Source: Escherichia coli (GTDB taxonomy: Bacteria; Pseudomonadota; Gammaproteobacteria; Enterobacterales; Enterobacteriaceae). Taken from it: a DNA stretch of 64,000 bases. Position numbers and translations under genes: made by a program. The notes beneath the pieces were generated by a model, which ran no database searches, was not told the origin of the DNA, and saw only the letters and a program-made list of their open reading frames with translations. The DNA lies in contig NZ_JAATUR010000004.1 of assembly GCF_011881725.1 (NCBI RefSeq), positions 80,006 to 144,005 of the forward strand, in the 5' to 3' direction. The stretch's first letter is position 1. Each line of letters opens with the position of its first letter. This document shows, in pieces, positions 33,584 to 43,300 of the stretch.

Positions 33584-34506
33584 ACTTTCTCTACCTCCGG
33601 ACGGCCCAGAATACCGGTCGGCATCACCAGCAGTACCAGGATCAGCAGGGCGAATGAGACCACATCTTTATATTCCGTACTCAGATAGGCAGAAGAGAGC
33701 GCCTCCGCAATCCCCAGAATCAGCCCGCCAATCATCGCTCCCGGAATACTACCAATTCCGCCGAGTACCGCTGCGGTAAAGGCTTTCATTCCGGCCATAA
33801 AGCCGATGTAGGGGTTAATTACGCCGTAGAACTGACCAAGCAGAACGCCCGCCACCGCCGCCATCGCGGCACCAATCACAAAGGTCAGCGCAATCACCCG
33901 GTCGGTGTTGATGCCGAGCAGGCTCGCCATTTTCAGATCTTCCGCGCAGGCACGACAGGCGCGCCCCATGCGGGAGTAGCGAATGAAAATCGTCAGCGCC
34001 AGCATAGCGAGGAAAGTGACAATCCAGATCACCGCCTGCATGGTGGTAATAGACGCAGAGAAGTTTTCGCTATGGCCCACTATCCACTGACCGTTAAACA
34101 GGCTGGGCAGCGCCACGTCGCGCGAACCTTCGGTCAGGCTGACGTAGTTTTGCAGGAAGATAGACATGCCGATTGCAGAAATTAGGGCAATCAGACGCTT
34201 AGAGTTGCGCACCGGGCGATACGCCACCCGTTCGATACTCCAGCCGTAGGCACTGGCAATGACTATCGCGCCGACGAATCCCGCCGCCACCAGCAACCAG
34301 CCGGTATCAATGCCCATCATCATCAGTGCGGCGATGATCATAAAAGAGACGTAACTGCCGATCATGTAAACCTCGCCGTGGGCGAAGTTGATCATGCCGA
34401 TAATGCCGTAAACCATGGTGTAGCCGATGGCAATCAGCGCGTAAGTACTGCCCAGCGTGACGCCGTTAAACATCTGCTGCAAGAAATACAAAAACTGCTC
34501 AGACAT
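33580..34506 (-). CDS. livH: LivH permease for branched-chain amino acids
   Basis: A 308-residue inner-membrane permease with about eight hydrophobic segments, partner of Liv[31 protein letters not shown] near the N-terminus is a family signature; [20 protein letters not shown] is the ATPase-contact loop. It follows livK after a 47-base gap. Confidence 0.97.
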
Positions 34507-34553
34507 AAGGTAACCTTTCTAAACCCGCCCGCTTTTCACGGGCGGTGGGATGA

Positions 34554-35663
34554 TCACTTGGCTGCCGTGGAAGATCCGTCGGCGTGCCACTGGAAGACAC
34601 CAAAATCAAATCCCTTCAGATCGCCTTTTTCATCCCAGTTCAGCGGCCCAATCACGGTGTTTGCACCGTTAGCTTTTAAATCTTTCACCAGCGCCAGCGG
34701 CTCATCGCTACCGGTACGCTCAAGGGCAGTCGCCAGAGATTGCACCGCCGCGTAGGTGATCCAGACATACGGCCCGGACGGATCTTTCTTGTCTGCTTTC
34801 AACGCATCAACAATGCCTTTGTTTGCCGGATCCTGGTCATAGCGTTTTGGCATGGTGACCAACATGCCTTCAGCAGCATCACCAGCAATGTTCGACAGCG
34901 ACGCGTTACCCACGCCTTCCGGTCCCATGAACTGAGTTTTCAGGCCGACGGAACGGGCCTGGCGCAACATCTGCCCCATTTCCGGGTAGTAACCGCCGTA
35001 GTAAACGAAGTCGATGTTTTCTTTTTTCAGGCGGGCGATCAGCGCGGAGAAATCTTTCTCGCCAGCGGTGATGCCGTCGAAGAAAACGACGTTGGCGTTA
35101 GCCGCTTTCAGGCCGTCCTGCACCGAGCGCGCCAGCCCTTCGCCATACTGTTGTTTGTCGTGAATGATGGCGATGCGCTGGGGCTTCACCGTCTCAATAA
35201 TATATTTCGCCGCCGTTGGCCCCTGGGAAGAGTCCAGTCCGGCAGTACGCATAATGTGTTGATAACCACGTTGGGTCAGCTCCGGATTGGTTGCCCCCGG
35301 GGAGATCATCAGAATACCTTCGTCTTCGTAGATATCTGACGCAGGCTGGGTAGAGGAGGAACACAGATGACCAATAACGTATTTAATGCCGTCGTTAACG
35401 ATTTTATTGGCAACCGCAACGGCTTGTTTTGGGTCGCAGGCGTCGTCATATTCCACGCCAACCAGTTTATCGCCCTTAATTCCCCCTTTGGCATTAATGT
35501 CTTTAATTGCCTGACGCGCGCCGTTAAATTCCATATCGCCCCACTGAGCAATTGGGCCGGACATCGCGCCGACAACGGCAACTTTAATATCGTCAGCTAA
35601 AGCGGTGTGTGATATTGCCAGTGCAATCATCCCTGCGATGATAGTTTTCGCATTCCGTTTCAT
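34554..35663 (-). CDS. livK: LivK leucine-specific periplasmic binding protein
   Basis: A 369-residue precursor of the leucine-specific binding protein. The signal peptide is [23 protein letters not shown], before [20 protein letters not shown]. Trp at the QWGD position, where LivJ has Tyr, is one of the ligand-pocket differences between the two paralogues. I chose the ATG at 35663, preceded by GGGGA; an upstream in-frame start would add 18 residues ahead of a good signal peptide. Confidence 0.96.
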   Translation of the reverse strand: MKRNAKTIIAGMIALAISHTALADDIKVAVVGAMSGPIAQWGDMEFNGARQAIKDINAKGGIKGDKLVGVEYDDACDPKQAVAVANKIVNDGIKYVIGHLCSSSTQPASDIYEDEGILMISPGATNPELTQRGYQHIMRTAGLDSSQGPTAAKYIIETVKPQRIAIIHDKQQYGEGLARSVQDGLKAANANVVFFDGITAGEKDFSALIARLKKENIDFVYYGGYYPEMGQMLRQARSVGLKTQFMGPEGVGNASLSNIAGDAAEGMLVTMPKRYDQDPANKGIVDALKADKKDPSGPYVWITYAAVQSLATALERTGSDEPLALVKDLKANGANTVIGPLNWDEKGDLKGFDFGVFQWHADGSSTAAK

Positions 35664-36086
35664 AGTCAAAAATCCCCATTCGTGATGTTGTGTTGCTTTG
35701 TTTTTATGTGTTAACAAATCAGGCTGTTCTTTTTTTATACTGCACTGTTTTTGCCTGTCTGATTAAGGGTTTAGCGCAGTATTTTGTGATAATAGCGATT
35801 AAAATCCCTATTTTTCAGTCTATTAAGAACAGATAATATTCTGAATTTGTTGATAGATAAACAGAAAAAAGCGCAGTTGTCAGCATAAAATAACGGTACA
35901 AAGGGCGGAATAATTCACTACCATTCAGGGGATTATGCTGGACAATTTTCATTCTCTAATGTTTTTAATTTGTAATTATTGCTGAAAAAAAATTAATCAC
36001 CTGCCAAAAGAAATAAAAAAGAGAAAGCCTCCGATTAAATTATTTCGCTACACTGGTTCCACTTTTGTGATTTACACGGGTTACCC
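35664..36086. other. Gene-free 423-base gap between livK and panM
   Basis: An AT-rich divergent gap with several A and T runs. It should hold the livK leader and promoter and the panM promoter, and Lrp control of liv genes is known, but I could not assign exact sites. No credible reading frame or stable hairpin was seen. Confidence 0.6.
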
Positions 36087-36470
36087 ATGAAGCTGACCAT
36101 CATTCGACTAGAAAACTTTAGCGACCAGGACCGGATTGACCTGCAAAAGATCTGGCCGGAGTATTCCCCTTCCTCTTTACAGGTTGACGATAGTCACCGC
36201 ATTTACGCCGCACGTTTTAACGAGCGTCTGCTCGCTGCCGTGCGGGTAACCATAAGCGGCACTCAGGGAACACTGGATTCCCTGCGCGTGCGGGAAGTCA
36301 CCCGACGTCGCGGTGTAGGGCAATATCTGCTGGAAGAGGTTTTGCGTAACAATGCCGGTGTTTCATGCTGGTGGATGGCGGATGCAGGTGTGGAAGATCG
36401 CGGCGTGATGGCGGAGTTTATGCATGCACTGGGATTTACGGCACAACAGGGCGGCTGGGAGAAACGTTAA
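36087..36470 (+). CDS. panM: PanM (PanZ), PanD maturation factor
   Basis: A 127-residue GNAT-fold protein that binds acetyl-CoA and triggers self-cleavage of pro-PanD into active aspartate decarboxylase, needed for pantothenate synthesis. The acetyl-CoA loop is VREVTRRRGVGQYLLEEVL at residues 69-87. The last four bases overlap the convergent ataT stop, and the final residue here is Arg where I recall Cys in K-12, consistent with a junction at this spot. Confidence 0.95.
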   Translation: MKLTIIRLENFSDQDRIDLQKIWPEYSPSSLQVDDSHRIYAARFNERLLAAVRVTISGTQGTLDSLRVREVTRRRGVGQYLLEEVLRNNAGVSCWWMADAGVEDRGVMAEFMHALGFTAQQGGWEKR

Positions 36471-36994
36471 TCGCTCTGTGTGAAAAGCAGTTCTATGGAT
36501 TTGGTCGGGAAAAATAATGCATTTTCGTTTTCCCCGACCAAAGGAATAAAGCCCAGCGACTGATAAAACGTATGGGCTTTTTCATTCAGCGCCTCGACAA
36601 AAAGACCGTGAATACCTACCGCTAATGAGGCTGACCAGACAACTTTCATGGCATGAGCAACCAGTGTTGCTCCCCATCCCTGCCCCTGTAATGAACGATC
36701 AATTGCCAGACGCCCAAGAGTGACGCCAGGAATATTTTTGTAGGGAATTTTTTTCTGTTTCGATTTCGAGGGCAGTGCGGCTCGTTCAAAACAACTGCCG
36801 GATAATGTGTAATATCCCAGGACCTGACGTTCTGGAGTGTTGCGACAAAGGATATACGCTCGCAGAATTTTGTTGCGATGTTGACGAACCAGATGTGTCG
36901 TCAGAAAGAGATTTAAGGCTTCCTCGCCGCAGTCGAATCGCTGTAGATCATAATCTGCATCATCGGTCAGAATCTCTATCGTCAGATCATCCAT
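36467..36994 (-). CDS. ataT: AtaT-type GNAT toxin (tRNA acetyltransferase)
   Basis: A 175-residue GNAT toxin matching my memory of E. coli AtaT, which acetylates the amino group of methionine on initiator tRNA and stops translation initiation. The acetyl-CoA loop is RSLQGQGWGATLVAHAM (residues 100-116), and Tyr144 in HTFYQSLGF is at the position reported as catalytic for AtaT. The start lies six bases after ataR, on the same strand. Which tRNA this allele modifies cannot be told from sequence alone: related toxins (TacT, ItaT, AtaT2) differ in target. Confidence 0.87.
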   Translation of the reverse strand: MDDLTIEILTDDADYDLQRFDCGEEALNLFLTTHLVRQHRNKILRAYILCRNTPERQVLGYYTLSGSCFERAALPSKSKQKKIPYKNIPGVTLGRLAIDRSLQGQGWGATLVAHAMKVVWSASLAVGIHGLFVEALNEKAHTFYQSLGFIPLVGENENALFFPTKSIELLFTQSD

Positions 36995-37000
36995 AAATTA

Positions 37001-37267
37001 TTACATTCCCTGAAGACGTTTTGCCGCACGTTTTAGCTTTTCACCAGGTGACGGTGGATTACTCAGCGCATCCATCACCCGCGCCCAGGATTCCTCATTG
37101 AGGATCACCCGCCGATGCTGTTCAATAACTTCCGCAGCCCGCTGCGAAGCGCTGTTCAACATAAATTGGCTGACGGACTGATTAGATATCGCTGCCGCTT
37201 CCTCAATCATACTTTTGTCATCGTCAGTTAAACGCAGATCGATACGCTGCTTTTTAACAGCAGACAT
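37001..37267 (-). CDS. ataR: AtaR-type ribbon-helix-helix antitoxin (DUF1778)
   Basis: An 88-residue antitoxin. The N-terminal ribbon-helix-helix KKQRIDLRLTDDDKSMIEEA (residues 5-24) and AAAISNQSVSQFMLNSA bind DNA. The C-terminal half (about 50-88, with IEQHRRVILNEESWARVMDAL) is expected to wrap the toxin and block its active site. It precedes ataT, the usual order, and should repress its own promoter together with the toxin. AGGAG stands before the ATG. Confidence 0.88.
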   Translation of the reverse strand: MSAVKKQRIDLRLTDDDKSMIEEAAAISNQSVSQFMLNSASQRAAEVIEQHRRVILNEESWARVMDALSNPPSPGEKLKRAAKRLQGM

Positions 37268-37282
37268 GTGAACTCTCCTGCT

Positions 37283-37314
37283 CCGTATAATATGTACGGT
37301 ATATCACCGTACAA
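37283..37314 (-). promoter_or_regulatory. ataRT promoter and operator
   Basis: On the minus strand TTGTAC (37309-37314), a 16-base spacer and TATTAT (37287-37292) form a promoter. Perfect 8-base arms TGTACGGT/ACCGTACA (37293-37300 and 37306-37313) fill the spacer, and CCGTA/TACGG (37283-37287 and 37295-37299) overlaps the -10 element. This fits binding by two ribbon-helix-helix dimers. Confidence 0.75.
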
Positions 37315-37363
37315 TAAGCATATCCTGGATCGTTTAATCTTTCTACAACCATTTCGACAAACA

Positions 37364-37396
37364 TAAAAAAACCCGATGGTCGTTAAGCGCATCGGG
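37364..37396 (-). terminator. Rho-independent terminator of livJ
   Basis: CCCGATG, an 11-base loop, CATCGGG and then seven T on the minus strand, 20 bases after the livJ stop. It separates livJ from ataRT. Confidence 0.88.
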
Positions 37397-37416
37397 CATT
37401 TTCATTTATCTATCCG

Positions 37417-38520
37417 TTACTTCGCATCGGTCGCCGTGCCGTTGGCGTGCCAGTCAAACACACCGAACTCGAAGCCCTTCAGGTCGCCTTTCTCATCCCA
37501 GGTCAGCGGTCCCATCACGGTATCAACCGAGTTTGCTTTCAGGTATTTGGCGATTTCTGCCGGATCGTCAGACTGATTCAGGCCCGCCTGCAAAGATTGC
37601 AGCGCAGCGTAGGTGGTCCAGACGAACGCGCCGCTCGGGTCCTGTTTTTTCGCTTTGATCGCGTCAACAATCGGTTTGTTCGCTGGAACCTGATCGTAGT
37701 TCTTCGGCTTGGTCACCAGCAGCCCTTCCGCTGACTCGCCCGCGATATTAGACAGCGAGACGTTAGCCACACCTTCCGGTCCCATAAACTGGGTTTTCAA
37801 CCCTGCCGCACGCGCCTGACGCAGGATCTGCCCCATTTCTGGGTGATAACCGCCGTAGTAAACAAAGTCGATATTCTCTTTCTTCAGACGCGCCACAAGC
37901 GTCGAGAAATCTTTTTCCCCGGCGGTGATGCCGTCAAAGAACACCACGTTAGCATTGCCTTTCTTCAGGCCGTCCTGCACCGCACGCGCCAGACCTTCGC
38001 CGTACTGCTGCTTGTCGTGAACGATAGCAATACGCTGCGGTTTCACTTTCTCAAGAATATATTTCGCTGCCGTCGGCCCCTGGTCGGAATCCAGGCCGGT
38101 GGTGCGCAGGATCAGCTGATAACCACGCGCGGTTAGTTCTGGTGCAGTTGCCGCTGGGGTGATCATTAGAATGCCTTCGTCTTCATAGATATCAGACGCA
38201 GGCTGCGTTGATGAAGAACAGAGGTGACCAATGACATATTTAATGCCGTCGTTAACGACTTTGTTCGCCACCGCGACCGCCTGTTTCGGGTCACAGGCAT
38301 CGTCATATTTTACGATTTGCAGTTTGTTGCCTTTAACGCCGCCTTTGGCATTGATATCCGCCACCGCCTGTTCAGCACCCGTAAACTCCTGGTCACCATA
38401 CTGGGCCACCGGACCTGACATCGCGCCCACAACTGCAACTTTAATATCTTCCGCCAGAGCCATATTGCTGAATGCCAGCGCGATACATCCTGCCAGTAAC
38501 GCTTTACCCTTTATATTCAT
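37417..38520 (-). CDS. livJ: LivJ Leu/Ile/Val/Thr-binding protein
   Basis: A 367-residue periplasmic binding protein for leucine, isoleucine and valine, feeding the same LivHMGF permease as LivK. The signal peptide is [23 protein letters not shown], before [20 protein letters not shown]. It is clearly a duplicate of livK; long stretches such as [20 protein letters not shown] are shared. The ATG at 38520 gives the known length. In this strain the ataRT insertion separates it from panM. Confidence 0.96.
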   Translation of the reverse strand: MNIKGKALLAGCIALAFSNMALAEDIKVAVVGAMSGPVAQYGDQEFTGAEQAVADINAKGGVKGNKLQIVKYDDACDPKQAVAVANKVVNDGIKYVIGHLCSSSTQPASDIYEDEGILMITPAATAPELTARGYQLILRTTGLDSDQGPTAAKYILEKVKPQRIAIVHDKQQYGEGLARAVQDGLKKGNANVVFFDGITAGEKDFSTLVARLKKENIDFVYYGGYHPEMGQILRQARAAGLKTQFMGPEGVANVSLSNIAGESAEGLLVTKPKNYDQVPANKPIVDAIKAKKQDPSGAFVWTTYAALQSLQAGLNQSDDPAEIAKYLKANSVDTVMGPLTWDEKGDLKGFEFGVFDWHANGTATDAK

Positions 38521-38742
38521 CCTGAGAATCCCCATTCTTCTGGTTATTACGTGTGTTGTGATGTTGTTGTTCAGCACTTTATTTCGTTATATGCATGACT
38601 ACCCGTGCTTTAGCAGCATACTCTGCTAAAACATACCCGATTTTTATGATATTGGAATAGCTATTTTGACAGTTTATTAACAATCTGCGTGGGGATTGGC
38701 GTTTTGCCGATGGGGAAGATTCATTATTGCAGAGCCCCAAAA

Positions 38743-38772
38743 AAACAAAACCCCGGACTCTCATCCAGGGTT
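38743..38772 (-). terminator. Terminator after rpoH
   Basis: AACCC-T-GGA and TCC-G-GGGTT pair around a six-base loop with one mismatch, followed on the minus strand by TTTTGTTTTTTT. It lies about 20 bases after the rpoH stop. Confidence 0.78.
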
Positions 38773-38791
38773 CTCTGCTTAGCTGCGGAAA

Positions 38792-39646
38792 TTACGCTTC
38801 AATAGCCGCGCGAAGTTTTTTCATCGCGTTCTTTTCCAGCTGACGCACACGCTCGGCGGAAACGCCGTAACGGTCAGCCAGTTCCTGCAACGTGGACTTG
38901 TTGTCTTCGTCCAGCCAGCGCGCGCGGATGATGTCCTGGCTACGTTCGTCCAGTCCTTGCATCGCGTCGGTCAGGCGGTTTGCTGCCTGCTCTTCCCAGT
39001 TATCATCTTCAATGCCGTCGGCAAAATTAGATGATTTATCCTGCAAATAGAGTACAGGAGCCATCGGCTGGCTGTCGGAATCATCGTCGGAAGACAGGTC
39101 AAAGGTCATGTCCTGTGCTGCCATACGCGACTCCATCTCACGTACGTCTTTGCTGGTTACGCCCAGTTCGCGGGCCACCATTTCGACTTCATCCTGGTTA
39201 AACCAGCCCAGACGCTGCTTAGTTTTACGCAGGTTAAAGAACAGTTTGCGCTGCGCTTTGGTGGTCGCAACTTTGACGATACGCCAGTTACGCAGAACGT
39301 ATTCGTGGATCTCAGCTTTGATCCAGTGAACAGCGAAGGATACCAGGCGCACACCCACTTCCGGGTTAAAACGGCGCACTGCTTTCATCAGGCCGATGTT
39401 ACCTTCCTGAATCAAATCCGCCTGTGGCAGGCCATAGCCCGCATAATTACGAGCAATATGAACAACAAACCGCAGGTGAGACAGGATCAGCGTTTTAGCT
39501 GCTTCCAGATCGCCATGGTAATGCAGCTTTTCAGCCAGCGCCCGCTCTTCGTCAGCCGACAACATCGGCCACGCGTTAGCTGCCCGGATATAGGAATCCA
39601 GGTTGCCAACTGGGGCTAGAGCTAAACTTTGCATTTTGTCAGTCAT
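38792..39646 (-). CDS. rpoH: RpoH heat-shock sigma factor (sigma-32)
   Basis: A 284-residue sigma-70-type factor that directs RNA polymerase to heat-shock promoters. Region 2 includes [41 protein letters not shown], the RpoH box reads [17 protein letters not shown], and region 4.2 is [24 protein letters not shown]. Early codons after the ATG (ATGACTGACAAAATGCAAAG) are part of the known RNA thermosensor. It lies after ftsX, on the same strand, but with its own promoters. Confidence 0.98.
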   Translation of the reverse strand: MTDKMQSLALAPVGNLDSYIRAANAWPMLSADEERALAEKLHYHGDLEAAKTLILSHLRFVVHIARNYAGYGLPQADLIQEGNIGLMKAVRRFNPEVGVRLVSFAVHWIKAEIHEYVLRNWRIVKVATTKAQRKLFFNLRKTKQRLGWFNQDEVEMVARELGVTSKDVREMESRMAAQDMTFDLSSDDDSDSQPMAPVLYLQDKSSNFADGIEDDNWEEQAANRLTDAMQGLDERSQDIIRARWLDEDNKSTLQELADRYGVSAERVRQLEKNAMKKLRAAIEA

Positions 39647-39738
39647 TCAAATCCTCTCAATCGTTATCTTCTGGCGCTTCAGTGGTAGCAACAACTGTGC
39701 CAGAGCTTAAGAGCAACGAGGCTATCATTCACTGTTTT

Positions 39739-39766
39739 ATCAGACCGTGATTTTATCCACAAGTTC
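39739..39766 (-). promoter_or_regulatory. Sigma-E type promoter of rpoH
   Basis: GAACTT (39761-39766) and TCTGAT (39739-39744) on the minus strand with a 16-base spacer match the extracytoplasmic-stress sigma-E consensus. This agrees with the known high-temperature rpoH promoter. Confidence 0.78.
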
Positions 39767-39785
39767 AATGCAACGCTGTGAATAA
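39753..39785. promoter_or_regulatory. Two DnaA boxes in the rpoH promoter region
   Basis: TTATCCACA at 39753-39761 (plus strand) is a perfect DnaA box; TTATTCACA at 39777-39785 (minus strand) fits the relaxed consensus. They face each other 15 bases apart and overlap the sigma-E promoter. DnaA repression of some rpoH promoters is known. Confidence 0.75.
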
Positions 39786-39838
39786 ATTACGCACAAAATG
39801 TGACATAGAGATGAAATACCGGGAAGAGACAACGGGGT

Positions 39839-39875
39839 CTCTTTCCCTGCTACGGAACCCATTGCAGGGAAAGAG
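39839..39875. terminator. Long perfect hairpin between ftsX and rpoH
   Basis: CTCTTTCCCTGC and GCAGGGAAAGAG form a perfect 12-pair stem around a 13-base loop, 15 bases after the ftsX stop. A second small stem (GAGAC/GTCTC) abuts it. No U run follows, so it may slow or process the transcript rather than stop it cleanly. Confidence 0.5.
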
Positions 39876-39890
39876 TATAACACGCTTTTA

Positions 39891-40949
39891 TTATTCAGGC
39901 GTAAAGTGGCGTAAATGTTGTACCGTGGCAAGCCACGCTGCCACCCAGCCAATCATCGAACACACCAGTAGCAGAAGCAGACATTCATCGAACGATAAGC
40001 CATTGATATCAAACTTCGTTCCAAAAACCTGCGCCACTTCCGCCACCGCTGACGACAAACGCAGCACCAGTATTTCTGACAAAATTAATGACAGCAAAGC
40101 GCCTGAAAATCCCAGCAGCGCGCCACCGTACAGGAACGGGCGAAGGATGAAACCATCCGTCGCACCAATCAGTTTCTGCACGTTAATGGAGTCACGGCGG
40201 GCAAATATGCTCAGACGCACGCTGTTGCCGATGACGAGGAATACTGCCGCCACCATCAACACGCCGATCATCGCCGAAACACGCCCCACCAGCCCGGTTA
40301 ACGCCGCCAGACGGGCAAACCAGCTGTCATCCATCCGAACTTCGTCAATGCCGTTAATCTGAGTGATACGATCACGCAGCGTATTCAGTGATTCCGTACC
40401 CTGAAAGTCAAGTTTCGGGATCACCACCGCCACTGCCGGAAGCGGGTTTTCTTCCAGCATATCCAGCGCGCCGCCAAAACCAGACCAGTTACGGAACTCA
40501 CCCAGCGCGTCTTCACGAGAAAGATAGTTCACTTTCTCCACGCCCTGCTCGGCCTGTAGCTGCGCCACCACGCCTGCTGCGGCATCGTCATCCAGCGTTT
40601 TTTGCAGATAAACGGTGATTTGCGGTGACGGATAATACTGTGTCGCCGCCTGGTTAACGTTTTTGTACACCATATAACAGACGCTGGGCAGCGTCAGGGA
40701 GATGGCAATCACCATCACCGTCAAAAACGTAGCGAACGGTTTGCTTTTCAGATCCTGCAAAGCGCCGTGGAATGCATAGCGTACCTGTTCGTTGAAAACG
40801 TTGGTTTTGCGATTTGCTGGTTTTGGCGAAGACTTCGCTCGTTTCGGCGCGTTACGGCCACCGTCGCCAGAGCCGCCTGCCGATTTCCGGAAGCGATCCA
40901 GACGCCCGCCGAACTGCCGGATATGATTGATTGCATCGCGCTTATTCAT
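39891..40949 (-). CDS. ftsX: FtsX cell-division membrane protein
   Basis: A 352-residue inner-membrane protein that, with FtsE, activates the amidase activator EnvC and so links division to septal peptidoglycan splitting. A charged cytoplasmic tail (about residues 1-70) leads to the first membrane helix ([21 protein letters not shown]), a periplasmic loop with [20 protein letters not shown], and three C-terminal helices. The ATG at 40949 lies inside the end of ftsE (8-base overlap) and gives the standard length; a start at 40976 would add nine residues. Confidence 0.97.
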   Translation of the reverse strand: MNKRDAINHIRQFGGRLDRFRKSAGGSGDGGRNAPKRAKSSPKPANRKTNVFNEQVRYAFHGALQDLKSKPFATFLTVMVIAISLTLPSVCYMVYKNVNQAATQYYPSPQITVYLQKTLDDDAAAGVVAQLQAEQGVEKVNYLSREDALGEFRNWSGFGGALDMLEENPLPAVAVVIPKLDFQGTESLNTLRDRITQINGIDEVRMDDSWFARLAALTGLVGRVSAMIGVLMVAAVFLVIGNSVRLSIFARRDSINVQKLIGATDGFILRPFLYGGALLGFSGALLSLILSEILVLRLSSAVAEVAQVFGTKFDINGLSFDECLLLLLVCSMIGWVAAWLATVQHLRHFTPE

Positions 40950-41610
40950 GGCCCACGCCTCCATGCAAGTGACCATCGCTCAGGGTGAGCATGCGATAGG
41001 AACGCCGCGAAATCAGATTGATGTCGTGCGTTGCCATCAATACGGTTACCCCAACGCGATTAAACTCTTCAAACAGACGTAAAATCCCTTCTGACAGCGC
41101 ATCATCCAGGTTACCGGTCGGTTCATCCGCCAGCAGTACCGCAGGTTTGTTCACCACCGCACGGGCAATGCCAACACGCTGCTGTTCACCGCCAGAAAGC
41201 TGTATCGGAAAGTTTTTCGCTTTGTCCAGTAGCCCGACTTTATCCAGCGCCGCAGACACCCGGCGACGGATATCGTCCCCGCTGGCGCCCGCGATAATCA
41301 GCGGGATCGCCACGTTATCGTAGACAGTACGGTCCATCAGCAGATGGTGATCCTGGAAAATCATGCCAATCTGGCGGCGCAGAAACGGAACTTCACGGTT
41401 TTTCAGACGCGTGATGTCATGGCCGCTAAACCAGATTTTCCCGGCGCTGGGCCGCTCAATCCCACAGATCAGCTTCAGGAGGGTACTTTTCCCTGCGCCG
41501 GAATGACCGGTCAGAAACGCCATCTCACCCGGCTGCATATGAAACGTTACGCCCTGCAGCGCCTGTCTCCCACCGAGATAAGCCTTGCTGACATGTTCAA
41601 AGCGAATCAT
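40942..41610 (-). CDS. ftsE: FtsE cell-division ABC ATPase
   Basis: A 222-residue ATPase partner of FtsX. Walker A is [14 protein letters not shown], the signature is [15 protein letters not shown] and Walker B is [14 protein letters not shown]. It starts two bases after the ftsY stop and overlaps ftsX, forming the ftsYEX operon. Confidence 0.98.
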   Translation of the reverse strand: MIRFEHVSKAYLGGRQALQGVTFHMQPGEMAFLTGHSGAGKSTLLKLICGIERPSAGKIWFSGHDITRLKNREVPFLRRQIGMIFQDHHLLMDRTVYDNVAIPLIIAGASGDDIRRRVSAALDKVGLLDKAKNFPIQLSGGEQQRVGIARAVVNKPAVLLADEPTGNLDDALSEGILRLFEEFNRVGVTVLMATHDINLISRRSYRMLTLSDGHLHGGVGHE

Positions 41611-41612
41611 TG

Positions 41613-43151
41613 TTAATCCTCTCGGGCAAAAAGTGCCTCTATAAAGTCGTCCGCTTTAAACGGACGCAAATCCTCAATACGTTCGCCGACACCAATATAG
41701 CGGATAGGAATACCAAACTGGTCAGCCACCGAGAAAATTACCCCGCCTTTCGCCGTGCCGTCCAGTTTCGTTAGCGTGATACCGGTTAAGCCAACAGCTT
41801 CGTGGAACAGTTTGGCCTGGCTTACCGCATTCTGCCCGGTGCTGGCGTCGATAGTCAGCATAACCTCATGCGGAGCTTCTACGTCGAGTTTCTTCATCAC
41901 ACGGACGATTTTTTTCAGTTCTTCCATCAGGTGCGATTTGTTCTGCAGGCGTCCGGCGGTATCGGCAATCAGAACGTCGATATTACGCGCTTTAGCTGCC
42001 TGAATGGCGTCGAAGATAACAGAGGCAGAATCCGCACCGGTATGCTGGGCAATCACCGGAATATTATTGCGCTGCCCCCAGACCTGAAGCTGTTCAACCG
42101 CGGCCGCACGGAAAGTATCGCCCGCCGCCAGCATCACCGATTTACCCTGCTGCTCAAACTGACGCGCCAGCTTACCAATCGTCGTGGTTTTACCCACACC
42201 GTTGACGCCAACCATCAGGATCACGAACGGGGTTTTACCTTCAACATTCAGCGGTTCATCAACTTTCGCCAGAATCTCGCCCATCTCTTCTTTCAGCAGG
42301 CCATAGAGCGCCTCGGCGTCACGAAGCTGCTTGCGGGATGCGCCTTCTGTCAGATTAGTGATGATTTTACGCGTAGTTTCCACACCCACATCGGCGATCA
42401 ACAGCTGCTCTTCCAGCTCCTCAAACAGATCATCGTCGATTTTTTTACCGCGGAACAGGCTGATAAATCCGGAACCGAGGTTTTCTTTAGTTTTTAACAG
42501 GCTGCGTTTCAGGCGCGCGAAGAAACCTTCTTTGGTTGGTTTTTCCTGCTCCTGGGCAATTTCTTCAACCGGCTGTTCTTCTTCTGCCGGAGGTACAACC
42601 ATCACCGCTTCTTCTGCCGCCTCGGCAGCCAGCGCCTGGGCTTCAAGTTCTTCGTCGGTAATTTCTTCTTTTGCTGCTTCTTCTTGCGCCGCTTCGACAA
42701 CCTCCACGGTTTCCACTTCTGCCTGCCATTCTTCCGGCGAAACATCTTCGGCTTTGACGTCTTCTGGCAGCGGCAGCTCTTCACGCTCGATAGCCACTGG
42801 CTCCGGCGTGACTTCAGGTTCAACTACCGGTGCAGGCGTTTCTTCAACGACCGGTTCCGGCTCTGCGATAACTTCCTGTTCGCTAACCACTTCAGGTTGC
42901 GCTTTTTCACTTTCGGCAACCTGTTCAGTGACTTCCACAACTTCGGCAGCAAAAGTTTCCGCCTCGGCTTCAGTATGGGCCTGCGGCTGCTTTTCAACAG
43001 ATTGTTCAGCAACCTTCGCAGACTCTTCCGCCTGGTGAGTTTCTTCTACAACCGGTTGATCGTTCTGGATTTCTGTCTCTTTTTCCGGGGTCTGCTCTTT
43101 TTGACCAAAGCCCAGCCAGGAAAAAAAGCCACGTTTTTTTTCTTTCGCCAT
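41613..43151 (-). CDS. ftsY: FtsY signal recognition particle receptor
   Basis: A 512-residue SRP receptor GTPase that brings ribosomes translating membrane proteins to the SecYEG channel. The acidic A domain (about residues 20-205) is rich in Glu, Val and Pro and has near-repeats such as PEPVVEETPAPVVEPEVTPE. The NG domain follows with GVNGVGKTTTIGKLA, DTAGRLQNK and TKLDGTAKGG. It is about 15 residues longer than the 497-residue K-12 protein as I recall it, and the extra length lies in the A domain. Confidence 0.97.
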   Translation of the reverse strand: MAKEKKRGFFSWLGFGQKEQTPEKETEIQNDQPVVEETHQAEESAKVAEQSVEKQPQAHTEAEAETFAAEVVEVTEQVAESEKAQPEVVSEQEVIAEPEPVVEETPAPVVEPEVTPEPVAIEREELPLPEDVKAEDVSPEEWQAEVETVEVVEAAQEEAAKEEITDEELEAQALAAEAAEEAVMVVPPAEEEQPVEEIAQEQEKPTKEGFFARLKRSLLKTKENLGSGFISLFRGKKIDDDLFEELEEQLLIADVGVETTRKIITNLTEGASRKQLRDAEALYGLLKEEMGEILAKVDEPLNVEGKTPFVILMVGVNGVGKTTTIGKLARQFEQQGKSVMLAAGDTFRAAAVEQLQVWGQRNNIPVIAQHTGADSASVIFDAIQAAKARNIDVLIADTAGRLQNKSHLMEELKKIVRVMKKLDVEAPHEVMLTIDASTGQNAVSQAKLFHEAVGLTGITLTKLDGTAKGGVIFSVADQFGIPIRYIGVGERIEDLRPFKADDFIEALFARED

Positions 43152-43300
43152 TTGCGACTACACTCCTCGCTGTTGCTTCATGGCACAGCGTTAACGCTAT
43201 GTACATAGCAGCTAAAAAAATGATGAAATAGTCTATCACTTAACTGAATACACATCACCGCCTGCAATTATGTGTTATCTGGCGGATTGAGCACTTTATC

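Noticed and set aside
42331..43038. 235-codon serine-rich frame on the plus strand
   Set aside because: Serine-rich composition is only the complement of the Glu/Ala-rich FtsY A domain.
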